Notes: generated by a model from the sequence alone, not told the origin. Counted from the first letter of the stretch, positions 10,825 through 21,455 are shown. The stretch is DNA of 64,000 bases from Massilia sp. METH4 (GCF_037094685.1 NZ_CP146614.1:3100001-3164000), one strand, 5' to 3'. Program-made: numbers and translations.

Positions 10825-10849
10825 AAAGGCGCCTCCCGGCGCCTTTTTT
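10825..10849. terminator. Bidirectional intrinsic terminator between tldD and receptor
   Basis: AAAGGCGCC, a four-base loop and GGCGCCTTTT form a perfect stem. A run of T follows on the plus strand and A-rich sequence precedes it, so the hairpin can stop tldD transcripts and also the convergent receptor gene. Confidence 0.85.
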
Positions 10850-10857
10850 GTTTCCTG

Positions 10858-10925
10858 AAAAATGGGGACGTACTCCATTTCCCAGGAAATATTGCCCAGA
10901 AAATGGGGTCTGTCCCCGTTTTCCG
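10858..10925. repeat. GGGGAC-GTCCCC palindrome element, copy 1 (degenerate)
   Basis: A pair of diverged palindromes (ATGGGGACGTACTCCAT and ATGGGGTCTGTCCCCGTTTT) separated by CCCAGGAAATATTGCCCAG. It lies between the tldD terminator and the 3' end of the convergent receptor gene. Related cores occur at 35766-35824 and 39026-39123, also at receptor 3' ends. Confidence 0.6.
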
Positions 10926-10938
10926 GGCAACGTTGCAG

Positions 10939-13617
10939 TTAGAACGTGTACGCCCCCCGCAGGTAGAGGGCGCGCCCGATCGGATCGGTATAGCGCGGGT
11001 CATACCCCTTCTGGAACACCGTGCCCTGGTTCGAGAACGGTGGCTCCTTGTCGAACAGGTTCTTCACGCCAGCCGTCAGCGTGATGTTCTTGAAGCCGGT
11101 ATAGGTGCCCGACAGGTTCACCAGGCTGTACGACGACACGCGGTTGAAGTATTGCGCGTCGACGAGGTTCTGGTCGTCATAGCGTGTCTTGAAGTTGTGG
11201 GCCAGCGTGGCACTCCACGGGCCCGAGCGCCACGTCAGCGCCGCGTTGTGCCGCCAGCGGAATACCACGTAGTTGTCCGCGTAACGGCCCACGTTCTCGA
11301 TGAACTCGCCGTCTCGCTCGTTCTGGTACTTGTAGCTGTGCACCCAGGTGCCGTCCAGCGTGAACGTCAGTCCACCCCAGCTGTGGTTCGGCGTGCGCGC
11401 GGTGAGGCTGACGTCGATACCGTCCGTCTCCACCTTGCCCAGGTTTTCGTTCAAGTCCCAGATGGCGTTCGGCGAGCCGTCCGGGAAGCGCAGGAAGCGG
11501 TCGCGGTATTTGTCGAAGTTGCCGTAGATCGTCTGTTCCGGCAGCGCGCCGATCTTGTCGCGCAGGTGGATGTCCCAGTAATCGATCGCCAGCGTGAGGG
11601 CCGGCACCGGCTCGAATACGGCGCCAACGGAGAAGGTGCGCGATTTTTCCGGCTTCAGATCCGGGTTGCCGCCTTGCAGCTTGAACTGTTGCAGGTCGCA
11701 GTCGCGCAGCGGATTTGCGCCCGGCTGTGGCACGCCGCCGGGGCACAGGATCGGGTCGTTATAGCTGTTGCTCGTGTCGTTGCGTGACAGCGGGGCGTTC
11801 TTCTCGAACAGCGTGGGGGCGCGGAAGCCCGTGCTGGCCGAACCACGCAGCACCACGGTCTGGTGTGGCTGGTAGCGTAGCGAAGCTTTCGGGTTCCACG
11901 TGCTGCCGGCATCGCTGTAGTGGTCGTAGCGGGCGGCCAGCGACGCTTCCAGGTTCTTCAGGAACGGCGCGCTGACTTCGCCGAACACCGCCTGGATCGT
12001 GCGGCTGCCATCCTTCGACAGCGAGCCGGAGAGGCCCGAGCTCGCCGCCTGCCCGGCGATGTCGCGGTTGACGTTGAAGTCCGCCTTCTCGTGCCGCAGC
12101 TCGGTGCCGAAGGCCACGGCGAACTTGCCGCCAGCCATGTCGAACAGTTCGCGGCTGGCCTTGAAGTCGAACGCGGTCTGCTGGTTCTTGGCGTCCTGCA
12201 CGCGACCGCGCAGTGCCGTGGTGGCCAGGTAGGCGCGGCCCGCCTCGTTCTGCATGCCGAACGGGTTGAGTATGCCGTTCAGCACGCCTGCGGCGAAGCT
12301 GGCGTCCTGCACGTAGCCGCCCGTGAAGTTTTCCTCGGACCGGCTCTCCGACCAGGACAGCCCGCCCTCGTAATCCCAGCCGGCGATGATGCCTTCCAGC
12401 GAGCCGACCAACCGGGTGCCGCGGCCCTTCGACTGGATCTGGCGCTGCCCCGCCTCGGTCGGCCGCCAGCTCACGTTCAGGGGTTCGCCGGACAACCCCG
12501 GCTGGGCCGGCACGCCGCCGGCATTGCCCGGGTAGTAGGGGCTCGACGCCGGCAAGATCAGGCCGGTCTGCGGCGGCGGCGCGGTGCGCGACATGACGTT
12601 ATTCACCGAATAGAGCAACTCGACGGACGCCGTGTGGTCGGTGCCAACTTTCCGGCTGGCCCTGCCGTACGCGGTGATGCGTTCCTGCTCCGGAATGTTG
12701 TCGATCAAGCGCGTGTAATCCTGCCGGCAGGTGCCGTCGCTGGCGCGCGGCACCGAGAGCGGCGCATCGCAGCCCGTCGCGAAGCCGGGGTTGCCAGCGA
12801 CCTCGGTGACGGGGTCGAAGTAATTGGCCGGGAACGGCGTGCCCGAGGTCTCGTTCAAGCCCCGTTCGGGGATCACGCCGGTGGCCGAGAACGGCCGCTG
12901 CTGCGAGGTCAGCACATCCTGCTTGTGGTAGTCGAACACGCCCAGCATGGCCCAGCGGTCGCGTTCCAGGTCGCCGCCGCCGACCGTGACGTTGGCGCGC
13001 CGCTCGCGGCCGCCCGTCTCTTCCGGGAACGTGGCTTCCACGGCGATGGTGGCACGGTCCACGGCCCGCTTGGTAATGAAGTTGATCACGCCGCCGATCG
13101 CGTCCGTGCCATAAATGGCCGAAGCGCCGTCGCGCAGCACTTCCACGCGTTCCAGCGCCGCCACCGGGATCAGGTTCAGGTCGACGCTGGCGCCATCGTA
13201 GGGGTGGGTGGCCAGCCGGCGGCCGTTCAGCAGCACCAGCGTCTTGTCGCCGCCCAGTCCGCGCAGGTCGGCCGTGGCCTGGCCGCCCGTCGGCAAGCCG
13301 CTGGCATTGCCGCCCACGGCGTTGGCCGCGCCGAAGCTGCTCTGGTTCGACGGGATCCGGTCCAGCACTTCCTGCGCTGTGGTCAGCCCCTGCTTCACGA
13401 ATTCCTCGGCGCGGAACACGGTCAGCGGCGTGGCGGTTTCGGTCTGGATGCGCTTGATCGACGAGCCGGTGATTTCGACGCGGGCCATCTGGCCTTCCTC
13501 GGCTTGTTGGGCGTGGGCAGCGAGAGGCGCCAGCGCGATCGGCAGGCCAGCCAGGCTCATACCCAGGCGACGACAGAACGGGTGGGTCCAACGGTGGCTG
13601 CTGTGCGGTTGTTCCAT
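10939..13617 (-). CDS. TonB-dependent receptor
   Basis: A complete 892-aa outer-membrane receptor. The start ATG (13617-13615) has AGGAG nine bases upstream. A twin-basic-rich N-terminus leads into a signal peptide ending ...AHAQ near residue 37. The plug follows with ARVEITGSSIKRIQTETATP, LRGLGGDKTLVLLNGRRLAT and VEVLRDGASAIYGTDAIGGV. The barrel ends in GRALYLRGAYTF, with the C-terminal aromatic residue expected for BAM recognition. No STN domain is present. It differs from the four receptors at 30.8-45 kb in sequence but shares the plug signature. Substrate unknown. It faces the Rhs gene head to head across a 268-bp gap. Confidence 0.95.
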   Translation of the reverse strand: MEQPHSSHRWTHPFCRRLGMSLAGLPIALAPLAAHAQQAEEGQMARVEITGSSIKRIQTETATPLTVFRAEEFVKQGLTTAQEVLDRIPSNQSSFGAANAVGGNASGLPTGGQATADLRGLGGDKTLVLLNGRRLATHPYDGASVDLNLIPVAALERVEVLRDGASAIYGTDAIGGVINFITKRAVDRATIAVEATFPEETGGRERRANVTVGGGDLERDRWAMLGVFDYHKQDVLTSQQRPFSATGVIPERGLNETSGTPFPANYFDPVTEVAGNPGFATGCDAPLSVPRASDGTCRQDYTRLIDNIPEQERITAYGRASRKVGTDHTASVELLYSVNNVMSRTAPPPQTGLILPASSPYYPGNAGGVPAQPGLSGEPLNVSWRPTEAGQRQIQSKGRGTRLVGSLEGIIAGWDYEGGLSWSESRSEENFTGGYVQDASFAAGVLNGILNPFGMQNEAGRAYLATTALRGRVQDAKNQQTAFDFKASRELFDMAGGKFAVAFGTELRHEKADFNVNRDIAGQAASSGLSGSLSKDGSRTIQAVFGEVSAPFLKNLEASLAARYDHYSDAGSTWNPKASLRYQPHQTVVLRGSASTGFRAPTLFEKNAPLSRNDTSNSYNDPILCPGGVPQPGANPLRDCDLQQFKLQGGNPDLKPEKSRTFSVGAVFEPVPALTLAIDYWDIHLRDKIGALPEQTIYGNFDKYRDRFLRFPDGSPNAIWDLNENLGKVETDGIDVSLTARTPNHSWGGLTFTLDGTWVHSYKYQNERDGEFIENVGRYADNYVVFRWRHNAALTWRSGPWSATLAHNFKTRYDDQNLVDAQYFNRVSSYSLVNLSGTYTGFKNITLTAGVKNLFDKEPPFSNQGTVFQKGYDPRYTDPIGRALYLRGAYTF

Positions 13618-13885
13618 GGTTCAGGGCTCCTATACAAACAGTTGACGGTTCTTTTTGCTCTGCATCGTATGAATTGATGCTTGCAACCTGACTTTGCCAC
13701 GGAATGTTTGCTCTGCTACAGGAAGTACGCGAACCGAGGCGAGTTTTCAGGACTTTTCAACATGAAATTCTCAAAAAAGCAACACTCCGGGATAAATACC
13801 CAGCATGTGACAATCGGAGAGTATTACGGCAGAGGTCGTACTGTAGAGTTGAACGATTAATCACATCAAAATCCTCGGGGGGAGT
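13618..13885. other. Divergent promoter region, receptor and Rhs toxin
   Basis: A 268-bp, relatively AT-rich gap from which the receptor is read leftward and the Rhs gene rightward. A 72-codon frame at 13704-13922 overlaps the Rhs start and shows no protein character. No clear sigma-70 promoter was identified; the Rhs ribosome site is the GGGGGAG at about 13877-13883. Confidence 0.35.
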
Positions 13886-16800
13886 ATGGCCGGTCAGCAT
13901 TCGCGCTTGTGGACGCATTTGACGTCACTCGTGATGCAGTTGGCGTTGCTTTGTGCGTTGTATGCGCCATTTGTCCCAATAGCGCATGCGGGATGTATCA
14001 GCGGGCAATGCCAAGCTCCGGCAATTAATCCCATGACCCCTTCGGGTGGCAACTCCTATGTTGAAGGAGCCGCTATCGCAGTCTCAGGTGTGGCGCGCGG
14101 GAATGTGGTGACCAACTCGATCGGCGATGCTTATTCGTTCTACGTCGAGAAGGTCGAGATATACGTGGACGGTAATTTGGTCGGCACTGCTGCCCTTGGT
14201 CCTCGAACCGCGGACGAATATGACATCCCGATCAGGGACTTCTCTTATACGATTACAGGCTTGAGCGTTGGATTCCATTCGATTGGTGCAAGGGCATTCG
14301 ACAATGGGTCCAACATCGGCGCGGCAGCCGGTTCTACCCGAACTGTATGGATTGAAGTGGTGGCTAACGACGCGCCGGTAGTCCAGGTAAGTGCTTCGGC
14401 AACGAAGGCGTCGGCGCCTGGAACGATCACAATGAGTGCGACGGCAACCGACAGCGTTGGCGGAATGGATTCTGTCGAATTTCTCGCCAATGGCACGCCG
14501 CTGACAAGTTATCGCATTTACGGGAACTATACCTACACCTGGACAAATGTTCCGGCAGGGACGTATTCGATTACCGCTCGGGCGTACGATATCCATGGAA
14601 AGACAGGTACGTCGACACCGGTTTCAGTAACGATCAGCCCGCCTGCCAACTCTCCGCCGTCGGTAACACTCGCCCCCAGCAGCCCGGACACAGTCGCGCC
14701 AGGCGGCGTCACGATCACTGCCAATGCTTCGGATGTGGATGGAAGCATCTCCTCAGTTCGTATTCTAAGGGATGGAGCACAGGTCGGAACTTCGACTTCC
14801 GTGCCCTATACCTATAACGCGACCGGTCTCGCGGCAGGAACATACCGATTTACCGCTGTCGCTAGGGATAATGCCGGCGCAGAGGCCACTTCCGCCCCCT
14901 ACACATTGACCGTCACGGCGCCGACGAACGCATCGCCAACGGTTACTCTCTCGACCAGTGGCGCCACTACGACGGCGCCCGGCAAGATCACGTTGTCCGC
15001 TACCGCGTCCGACTCGGATGGGACCATTGCCCGAGTACGCTATTACCGGAATGGCGTGGAGTTGGCGGCCTTGACGACGGCCCCGTATACCTATGCCTGG
15101 ACTAACGTAGCGGCAGGCACCTACTCGATCCAGGCGGTGGCTGAAGACAATCTCGGTGCCACCGGCTATTCCTCCACATACAATTTCGTTGTGACTGCGG
15201 CGACAGCCAACACCGCTCCAACGGTAACGCTGCAGTCTCCGGCTAGTGGCACGGTAATCGATTCGCCATTACCGACCACTCTATCGATGAGCGCATCCGC
15301 ATCGGATAGCGACGGCACCATCAAGAATCTGCAGTTCTTCGTCAACGGTACAGCTGTCAGCACCCTGACCGCGCCGCCATACTCCGCAAGCTTCAACGTG
15401 ACCGCTGCTGGCACCTACACGATTCAGGTGAAGGCGACGGACGATGACAATGCCGTTGGTTCTTCGGCTACTGCCACCGTCACTGTTTTGCCGAGTACTC
15501 CTGCAGCTGGCCCACTGGTGGGAACGGAAAAGGGATACCCGGGAACTATCGACGGACAAGCAAACGTTTCGGTGCTCGGTCGCGCTGAATTCAATATCCC
15601 CTTGGTTCTCCCTCCAGGCGTTGCCAATTTCGCACCGAAACTTAGTCTGAACTACGACAGCAGCGATGGAAACGGTCCGCTTGGCGTCGGATGGACCCTT
15701 GCTGGACTTAGCAGCATTACCCGTTGCACCCGTGATATCGCACATGATGGCGCCAACGCCGCTATCGACATGTCTGCGAACGATAAGTTCTGCCTCGATG
15801 GTCAGCGGTTGATCCTAGTGAACGGTACGTATGGGGCAAGCGGTTCCGAGTATAGGATCGAACAGGATAACTATTCTAAAATCACGGCCATGGGCAGCGT
15901 TAACGGTGGCCCAGAGTATTTCATAGCGTATCTTCGCGATGGAACGAAGATTGAGTTCGGGAACCTCATTGGCGGAAGAATGATTCTCACCGGACACTCG
16001 TCCGCTATGGCATGGTTTGCAAGCCGCTCAACGGATCCACGCGGGAACTCTTATTCCGTCAAATATTTGGCAACGCCCTCCGGAGTGCCGCTTGTTTCGC
16101 AAATAAGCTACACGGGTAATGCTTCAAACGGGTCGGCAGAAACAAATACGGTCGTGTTTATTTATGACACTTCCCGTACTGATGCCGAGGTATCGTACCT
16201 GTCCGGGGGGCAGGCCAAGGTCAGCAATCGACTTGCCCGGATTCTGATCGCCTCCGATTTGGCAGGTGCCGGCACCTTCACAAATGTTAAGTATTACAAC
16301 TTCGGGTATCAATATAGCCAAAGTACATCCAGAAGCAGACTGGTCTCGATCAGCGAATGCGATGGCGAGACAACGTCGGCATGCAAGCCCGCGACGACTT
16401 TAACTTGGGAAAGCACCTCTGGGACCAAGGGCGGACGCATCAATTATCCGGGGTTCACCGAGCAATTTGGTGCGCTGGATGCGAATCTGGAAGACAAGAT
16501 CCGTTCTCACTGGGTCGATCTTAATGGCGACGGCGTTCCAGAGCATTGCGTACAGATTGGACGGATGGGCGCGGGCGAGGAATATATGACTTCCAGACTC
16601 TATTGCGGGATGACCCAGCCGAACGGTGCCGCGCCGGTCGCACTTAACTTGGGTAATTTCGACGCGCCTTCTGTGGAACTTGAGTTCCTTGACTTCAACG
16701 GCGACGGCCTCACTGATATTTGCCAGGGGAACTCCTGCTCCATCACTGGACCGACCAAGCCAAGAGAGTCGTTTGTCAGCGCGCCAGGACCATACGCAGC

Positions 16801-19800
16801 AGGAGATATTCAGTTCTTCCAGGATGTCAACGGTGACGGCCGCGTCGACTTTTGCGCCATGCGCAACGGAGGAGTGAGTTCCAACCCGTATCGAATGACT
16901 TGCTTCCTGTATTCGGGCACCGCTTGGGGAGCCGCACAGGATCTTGGCGTGATTCCGGTAGAGACCTGTAGGGGCTCTAGTTGCCAAACACTTCGCTTTG
17001 CTTGGGTATCGCTGACCTCGGATAACATCCCATCATTCTGCCGCCTGGATGGCAACGTCATGCGTTGCCGCAAATGGACACCCTCTGGCTTCGGCGCGGA
17101 AATGTCGACTGGCCCGATCAATATCGGTGACCGGGATGGCCGTGCATGGACGGACGTAAATGGAGACGGCCTTGATGATTTCTGTCGTGTGATTCCGGAC
17201 GCACCCATCACGCAGCAGGGCGCTGACCAAGGAAAAGGCAGGACCGAGTGCACGCTGGCTACCGGCACCGGCTTCGGTGCCACTGTCACTTCCGCGACGA
17301 TGGACATCGGCAGGGGCTCCCTTGCGCCGTTCGATACGTACCGTTCGTGGCTGGACGTGAATGATGACGGAAATGCCGACTTCTGCCGCTCTCTAGTTGC
17401 AGGTGGATCCGCATGCGCGCACTCGACTGGTGGCACTTTCTCGGGTGAGACGACATTTGTCTACGCCGACGCCACGCGACTGGTGGATGCTACTGGCGAT
17501 GGCCGGGTGGATGACTGCACGTGGGGAACCAGCGATAACGCGTCCGATAACTTCTGCGTTGCAAGCCAAGCAATCCCTACCGACGTCGTGCTCAGCATCA
17601 AGGATGGCCTTGGCGCCACGTCGACTTTTGAGTATTCGTACCCATTCAACCCGGCGGTTTATATGCGTGGCACGGGTAGCGTATTCCCCGTTGCAGATGT
17701 GATGGTGCCAGACCATGTCGTATCAGCGCTCAGGCTGACCGATGGCAACGGCGCGGAACGAAAGCACACTTACAAGTACGAGGCAGCTCGTGTTCATCAG
17801 CAGGGCAGGGGCCCGCTCGGCTTCGCTGCGATGACGCGCAACGACGCATCCGGCCTGACGGTGCGCAGCGAGTTCCTGCAAAACTTCCCGTACACGGGTT
17901 TGGTCAGCCGCGTCTTGACAAAGAATGGCAGCGTTACCGTCAGCGATATCGCAACGCAGTACAGTGCGACCAGCACGGCGCCGTACAAGATTCATCAGGT
18001 CTCGAGTGTCAGCAAAACCTACAACCCTGATGGTTCGTTCCTCAATTGGGTTGAAACGCTGAGCCCCCTCGCGAACATCGATGCGTACGGCAACATCGGC
18101 TTGTTGTCCACTATCTGGAAAGACGCAAGTGGTACGGCCGACGGCTACAGCCGCAGCATGGCCGTCGTATATAACAACGACACGACAAACTGGATCCTCG
18201 GTCAGCCTTCGACGATCACCTTGACGAGCAAGGCTCCTGGCCGTGCGGACAGCGTGCGTTCCGAAACGAAGACCTATCACACGAGCAACCCTGGTCTTGG
18301 TATGGTCAAGCAGCACGTCATCGAGCCCAACAATGGCAACCTTGGCGTGACGGATCTGCGGCTGGTGACGGATTATGTCTACGACGTATTCGGAAATCTG
18401 AAAACCAGGACCGTCAGCGGTGCGAATATCGAAACCCGTACCGAAGTGACCTACGACTACGACCTCAGAGGCCGGGGACCGGTTTCGATCACGAACGCAC
18501 TGGGTCACAAAGAAATTATCAGTTACGACTGGCGCTTTGGATCGCGCAGCAGTCTTACCGACGCGAATACCTTGAAGACGTCGTGGACGTACGATGCGTT
18601 CGGCCGCATGCTGACCCAGACCAATCCCGACGGTACCGTGACCACCAGAACATACAATCGCTGCGTATCTTGCGTTCCGTACTCGGCCTATAGCGCAACG
18701 CGCCAGACTACGGTCCCGGCAACGGGCATGGTAGTCGAGCCCCCGTCACGCGAGTACTTCGACATACTCGGCCGCTCTGTCATGGTCGTGACCACCAGCC
18801 TGTCTGGCAAAGAAGTACTGCACAGGCGCCAATACGACAAACTCGGCAGGCTGCGCGCAGACTATACGCCGTACTTTGCCGGTAGCTCGCCAGCAGGTAG
18901 CACGCGATATGACTATGATGTGCTCGACCGAGCTTATCTTGTCACGGCACCCGACAATACGACAGTCAGGACCGATTACGCTGGCCGAAAGGTTACGACG
19001 ACAAACTACAAGGGTGTGAAGTCTGCGATAACGCGCAATAGCCAAGAGAAGGTAGTGTCGGTCATCGATGCCGAAGGTAGTGCCGATAGCAGCACGACTA
19101 CTTACGAGTACGACAATTGGGGAAATGAGGTCAAACGAACCGACTACGTTGGCAATATAACTAGCCGTGAGATCGATCTTCGCGGCCGAATGAAGAAGTT
19201 GATCGATCCGGATCTGGGTACCTGGACCTATACCGTCGATAACCTCGGCCAGCGAATCACGCAGACGGACGCGAAACTTCAAAAGACTACGTACACCTAC
19301 GACTTGCTGGGCAGGATGAAGAGACGCCTCGAGCCCGACCAGGATAGCAAGTGGTTCTACGAGACGAACGCCGCCGGCGCGGCCTGCGCGAAATCAGTGG
19401 GCAAGCTGTGCGAGAGCACGTCGACGAACGGTTATTTCCGACGCATCGCTTATGACAGCCTGGGGCGCCAGGAACGTATTACTGAGCATATCGACGTAGA
19501 TTATGCAACGAGCTACACCTACGACGCGGCGGGGCGCTTGGCTACCCGTACTTCGCCGGCAGTATCAGGCTTCGCTTCGCCGTTTGCGATGAAGTACAAC
19601 TACACCGCTACGGGTCATTTGCAGAGCATTAGCAATAACTCGACGGGCGCAGTCTTGTGGACCAAGACCAGCGAGAATGCGGCCGGATCTACAACTACCG
19701 AGAAGTTCGGCAATTCAGTAGTTGGCATGCGTACATACGATCCGCTGATGAATCGTTTGCTCACGCTTCAGTCCGGCACGGGGGCAGCTCCGTTCGCCCT

Positions 19801-21427
19801 GCAGAATCACGTCTACCAATATGATGCTCTCGGTCGGTTGGAGGTAAAGGAAGAGCGGCAGAGTGGCGTCAATACGATCGACACCTTCAGTTACGACACG
19901 CTCGATCGCCTGAAGACGGCAACCGTGAAGAACTCGGCCGGCGTGACGGTATCCACTTCCACGACGTATAACGCGATCGGCAATATAGTCACGCGCACAG
20001 GGCTCGGTACTTATACCTACCCCACGGCAGGTGCAAAGCGGCCCCACGCCGTCACGCGCATCAGTGGGACGGTTGATGGCGTGACCGCCCCCAGCTATCT
20101 CTATGACGACAATGGCAACCTGAGTTCTGGTGGGCAGTTCACGGTGACGTGGATGAGCTTCAACATGCCGTCGGCTATTACCAAGGCTACGCCGTCCCTA
20201 CCTTCAGGTAAAAGCACGTCGACGTTCTTATATGGAGCCGATCACCAGCGCGTTAAGCAAACGTGGACCGATACGACAAGATCGGTAACGACGTTCTACG
20301 TGAACGGCGGTGAGTTCGAAAAGGAAATCGACACCCAGACAGGACTGACACAGTACAAGCATTACCTGCAGGCGGACGGGCGCCAGGTGGCTGTCCAAAC
20401 CCGCTTGAGCAATGGGACCGAAAACGTTCGGTATATTCACCCAGATCGTCTTGGTTCGACGAACGTCGTCACGGACGCGTCTGGCGCTGCAATGGAACGC
20501 ATGGCCTTCGATGCCTGGGGGGATCGTCGCAACGCAACCACGGCTGCGGCCGATCCGACAAACCTGATCCAGCCGGCTAGCACTGATCGGGGCTTCACTG
20601 GTCACGAAAGCCTGGATCTCGGAAATATGGGGCTGGTGCACATGAATGCACGGGTGTATCACCCAGCACTCGGCCGCTTCTTGAGCCCTGATACGATCGT
20701 TCCAGATCGGTTCAATACGCAGGACCTTAATCGTTACAGCTACGTTGGCAATGGGCCGACCAATGCTGTGGATCCCAGCGGTCACATACAGCAAGTCATT
20801 ATTTCGGCGCCAAAGCCGCCACCACCGGTCTCTACCCCGCTCGGATTGACCGTGCTGATGGGGCCGGAGGCCGGCTATGCAATGCAGCAAATGGTTGTGC
20901 CGCGGAATACGGGTCTCAACGCGCCGCTCGAGACGCTCGTGAGATCGTGGAACGAGAAGAAGATGGGGCAACGCATCCGAGCGGCTGCAACAAACGCGGT
21001 AAAATGGTACAACGAGCAGATGACCAAAAATAGTTTGGTCTGGAAGGCGGTTCAGTTGATGGCCGCCGCGGCTGCAGACAGTGGAGGAGATACAGCAGAC
21101 GCTGCTAGTGACGCGGGCACACCAGGTACACAGGAATCCGATAAAGGATGCATCTATTGCGTACCAGGTGAAAAAACAAGCTCCGGAAAGGATTACATTG
21201 GCTCCACCGATAACCTTGATCAACGAAAGCGTGATAAGACAGATGGACGCGATCGAGAGGGGGCGCGGATCGTTGGGGAATACGATAAAGGAAATCGTGA
21301 TGAGCGCCGAAACAAGGAGCAGCAAGCGATTAATGATCATGGCGGTGTCAGAAATCTCGACAATCGTCGAAATGAAGTCCGTGAGACCAAATGGGGTGAA
21401 CGAGGAATTACGCCGCCTGGTCTCTAA
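13886..21427 (+). CDS. Secreted Rhs/SpvB polymorphic toxin with C-terminal GIY-YIG nuclease-like domain
   Basis: A 2513-aa protein. Residues 1-36 are a Sec signal peptide ending near PIAHAG. Four bacterial Ig-like repeats of about 94 residues follow (about 160-535). Next comes an SpvB/TcB-like segment starting near 545 (GRAEFNIPLVLPPG, LSLNYDSSDGNGPLGVGWTL). Six FG-GAP/VCBS-type calcium loops (DxNGDGxxDxC) lie between about 874 and 1205. YD/RHS repeats run from about 1490. The RHS core (YIHPDRLGSTNVVTDASG near 2181, ending in a DPSGH cleavage-type motif near 2298-2302) closes the conserved shell. The variable tail (2303-2513) ends in a domain starting near 2421 with CIYCVP, then DYIGSTDNLDQRKRD, then NKEQQAIN and GGVRNLDNRRNE. 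I read this as a GIY-YIG (URI-type) nuclease toxin. The shell resembles a fused TcB-TcC cocoon. Unlike T6SS Rhs effectors it has a signal peptide and no PAAR domain. GC content and codon use are lower than in neighbours, which suggests transfer. Confidence 0.93.
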   Translation: MAGQHSRLWTHLTSLVMQLALLCALYAPFVPIAHAGCISGQCQAPAINPMTPSGGNSYVEGAAIAVSGVARGNVVTNSIGDAYSFYVEKVEIYVDGNLVGTAALGPRTADEYDIPIRDFSYTITGLSVGFHSIGARAFDNGSNIGAAAGSTRTVWIEVVANDAPVVQVSASATKASAPGTITMSATATDSVGGMDSVEFLANGTPLTSYRIYGNYTYTWTNVPAGTYSITARAYDIHGKTGTSTPVSVTISPPANSPPSVTLAPSSPDTVAPGGVTITANASDVDGSISSVRILRDGAQVGTSTSVPYTYNATGLAAGTYRFTAVARDNAGAEATSAPYTLTVTAPTNASPTVTLSTSGATTTAPGKITLSATASDSDGTIARVRYYRNGVELAALTTAPYTYAWTNVAAGTYSIQAVAEDNLGATGYSSTYNFVVTAATANTAPTVTLQSPASGTVIDSPLPTTLSMSASASDSDGTIKNLQFFVNGTAVSTLTAPPYSASFNVTAAGTYTIQVKATDDDNAVGSSATATVTVLPSTPAAGPLVGTEKGYPGTIDGQANVSVLGRAEFNIPLVLPPGVANFAPKLSLNYDSSDGNGPLGVGWTLAGLSSITRCTRDIAHDGANAAIDMSANDKFCLDGQRLILVNGTYGASGSEYRIEQDNYSKITAMGSVNGGPEYFIAYLRDGTKIEFGNLIGGRMILTGHSSAMAWFASRSTDPRGNSYSVKYLATPSGVPLVSQISYTGNASNGSAETNTVVFIYDTSRTDAEVSYLSGGQAKVSNRLARILIASDLAGAGTFTNVKYYNFGYQYSQSTSRSRLVSISECDGETTSACKPATTLTWESTSGTKGGRINYPGFTEQFGALDANLEDKIRSHWVDLNGDGVPEHCVQIGRMGAGEEYMTSRLYCGMTQPNGAAPVALNLGNFDAPSVELEFLDFNGDGLTDICQGNSCSITGPTKPRESFVSAPGPYAAGDIQFFQDVNGDGRVDFCAMRNGGVSSNPYRMTCFLYSGTAWGAAQDLGVIPVETCRGSSCQTLRFAWVSLTSDNIPSFCRLDGNVMRCRKWTPSGFGAEMSTGPINIGDRDGRAWTDVNGDGLDDFCRVIPDAPITQQGADQGKGRTECTLATGTGFGATVTSATMDIGRGSLAPFDTYRSWLDVNDDGNADFCRSLVAGGSACAHSTGGTFSGETTFVYADATRLVDATGDGRVDDCTWGTSDNASDNFCVASQAIPTDVVLSIKDGLGATSTFEYSYPFNPAVYMRGTGSVFPVADVMVPDHVVSALRLTDGNGAERKHTYKYEAARVHQQGRGPLGFAAMTRNDASGLTVRSEFLQNFPYTGLVSRVLTKNGSVTVSDIATQYSATSTAPYKIHQVSSVSKTYNPDGSFLNWVETLSPLANIDAYGNIGLLSTIWKDASGTADGYSRSMAVVYNNDTTNWILGQPSTITLTSKAPGRADSVRSETKTYHTSNPGLGMVKQHVIEPNNGNLGVTDLRLVTDYVYDVFGNLKTRTVSGANIETRTEVTYDYDLRGRGPVSITNALGHKEIISYDWRFGSRSSLTDANTLKTSWTYDAFGRMLTQTNPDGTVTTRTYNRCVSCVPYSAYSATRQTTVPATGMVVEPPSREYFDILGRSVMVVTTSLSGKEVLHRRQYDKLGRLRADYTPYFAGSSPAGSTRYDYDVLDRAYLVTAPDNTTVRTDYAGRKVTTTNYKGVKSAITRNSQEKVVSVIDAEGSADSSTTTYEYDNWGNEVKRTDYVGNITSREIDLRGRMKKLIDPDLGTWTYTVDNLGQRITQTDAKLQKTTYTYDLLGRMKRRLEPDQDSKWFYETNAAGAACAKSVGKLCESTSTNGYFRRIAYDSLGRQERITEHIDVDYATSYTYDAAGRLATRTSPAVSGFASPFAMKYNYTATGHLQSISNNSTGAVLWTKTSENAAGSTTTEKFGNSVVGMRTYDPLMNRLLTLQSGTGAAPFALQNHVYQYDALGRLEVKEERQSGVNTIDTFSYDTLDRLKTATVKNSAGVTVSTSTTYNAIGNIVTRTGLGTYTYPTAGAKRPHAVTRISGTVDGVTAPSYLYDDNGNLSSGGQFTVTWMSFNMPSAITKATPSLPSGKSTSTFLYGADHQRVKQTWTDTTRSVTTFYVNGGEFEKEIDTQTGLTQYKHYLQADGRQVAVQTRLSNGTENVRYIHPDRLGSTNVVTDASGAAMERMAFDAWGDRRNATTAAADPTNLIQPASTDRGFTGHESLDLGNMGLVHMNARVYHPALGRFLSPDTIVPDRFNTQDLNRYSYVGNGPTNAVDPSGHIQQVIISAPKPPPPVSTPLGLTVLMGPEAGYAMQQMVVPRNTGLNAPLETLVRSWNEKKMGQRIRAAATNAVKWYNEQMTKNSLVWKAVQLMAAAAADSGGDTADAASDAGTPGTQESDKGCIYCVPGEKTSSGKDYIGSTDNLDQRKRDKTDGRDREGARIVGEYDKGNRDERRNKEQQAINDHGGVRNLDNRRNEVRETKWGERGITPPGL

Positions 21428-21455
21428 CAACCTTAATTAAGCAGGAAGGTTTACT

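Noticed and set aside
13704..13922. 72-codon gene before the Rhs gene
   Set aside because: It overlaps the Rhs start and signal peptide in another frame, has no ribosome site of note and no protein-like pattern.
13886..21427. Rhs protein as a type VI secretion effector
   Set aside because: No PAAR domain, VgrG, Eag chaperone or T6SS gene is present, and the protein has a Sec signal peptide with Ig-like repeats at its N-terminus.
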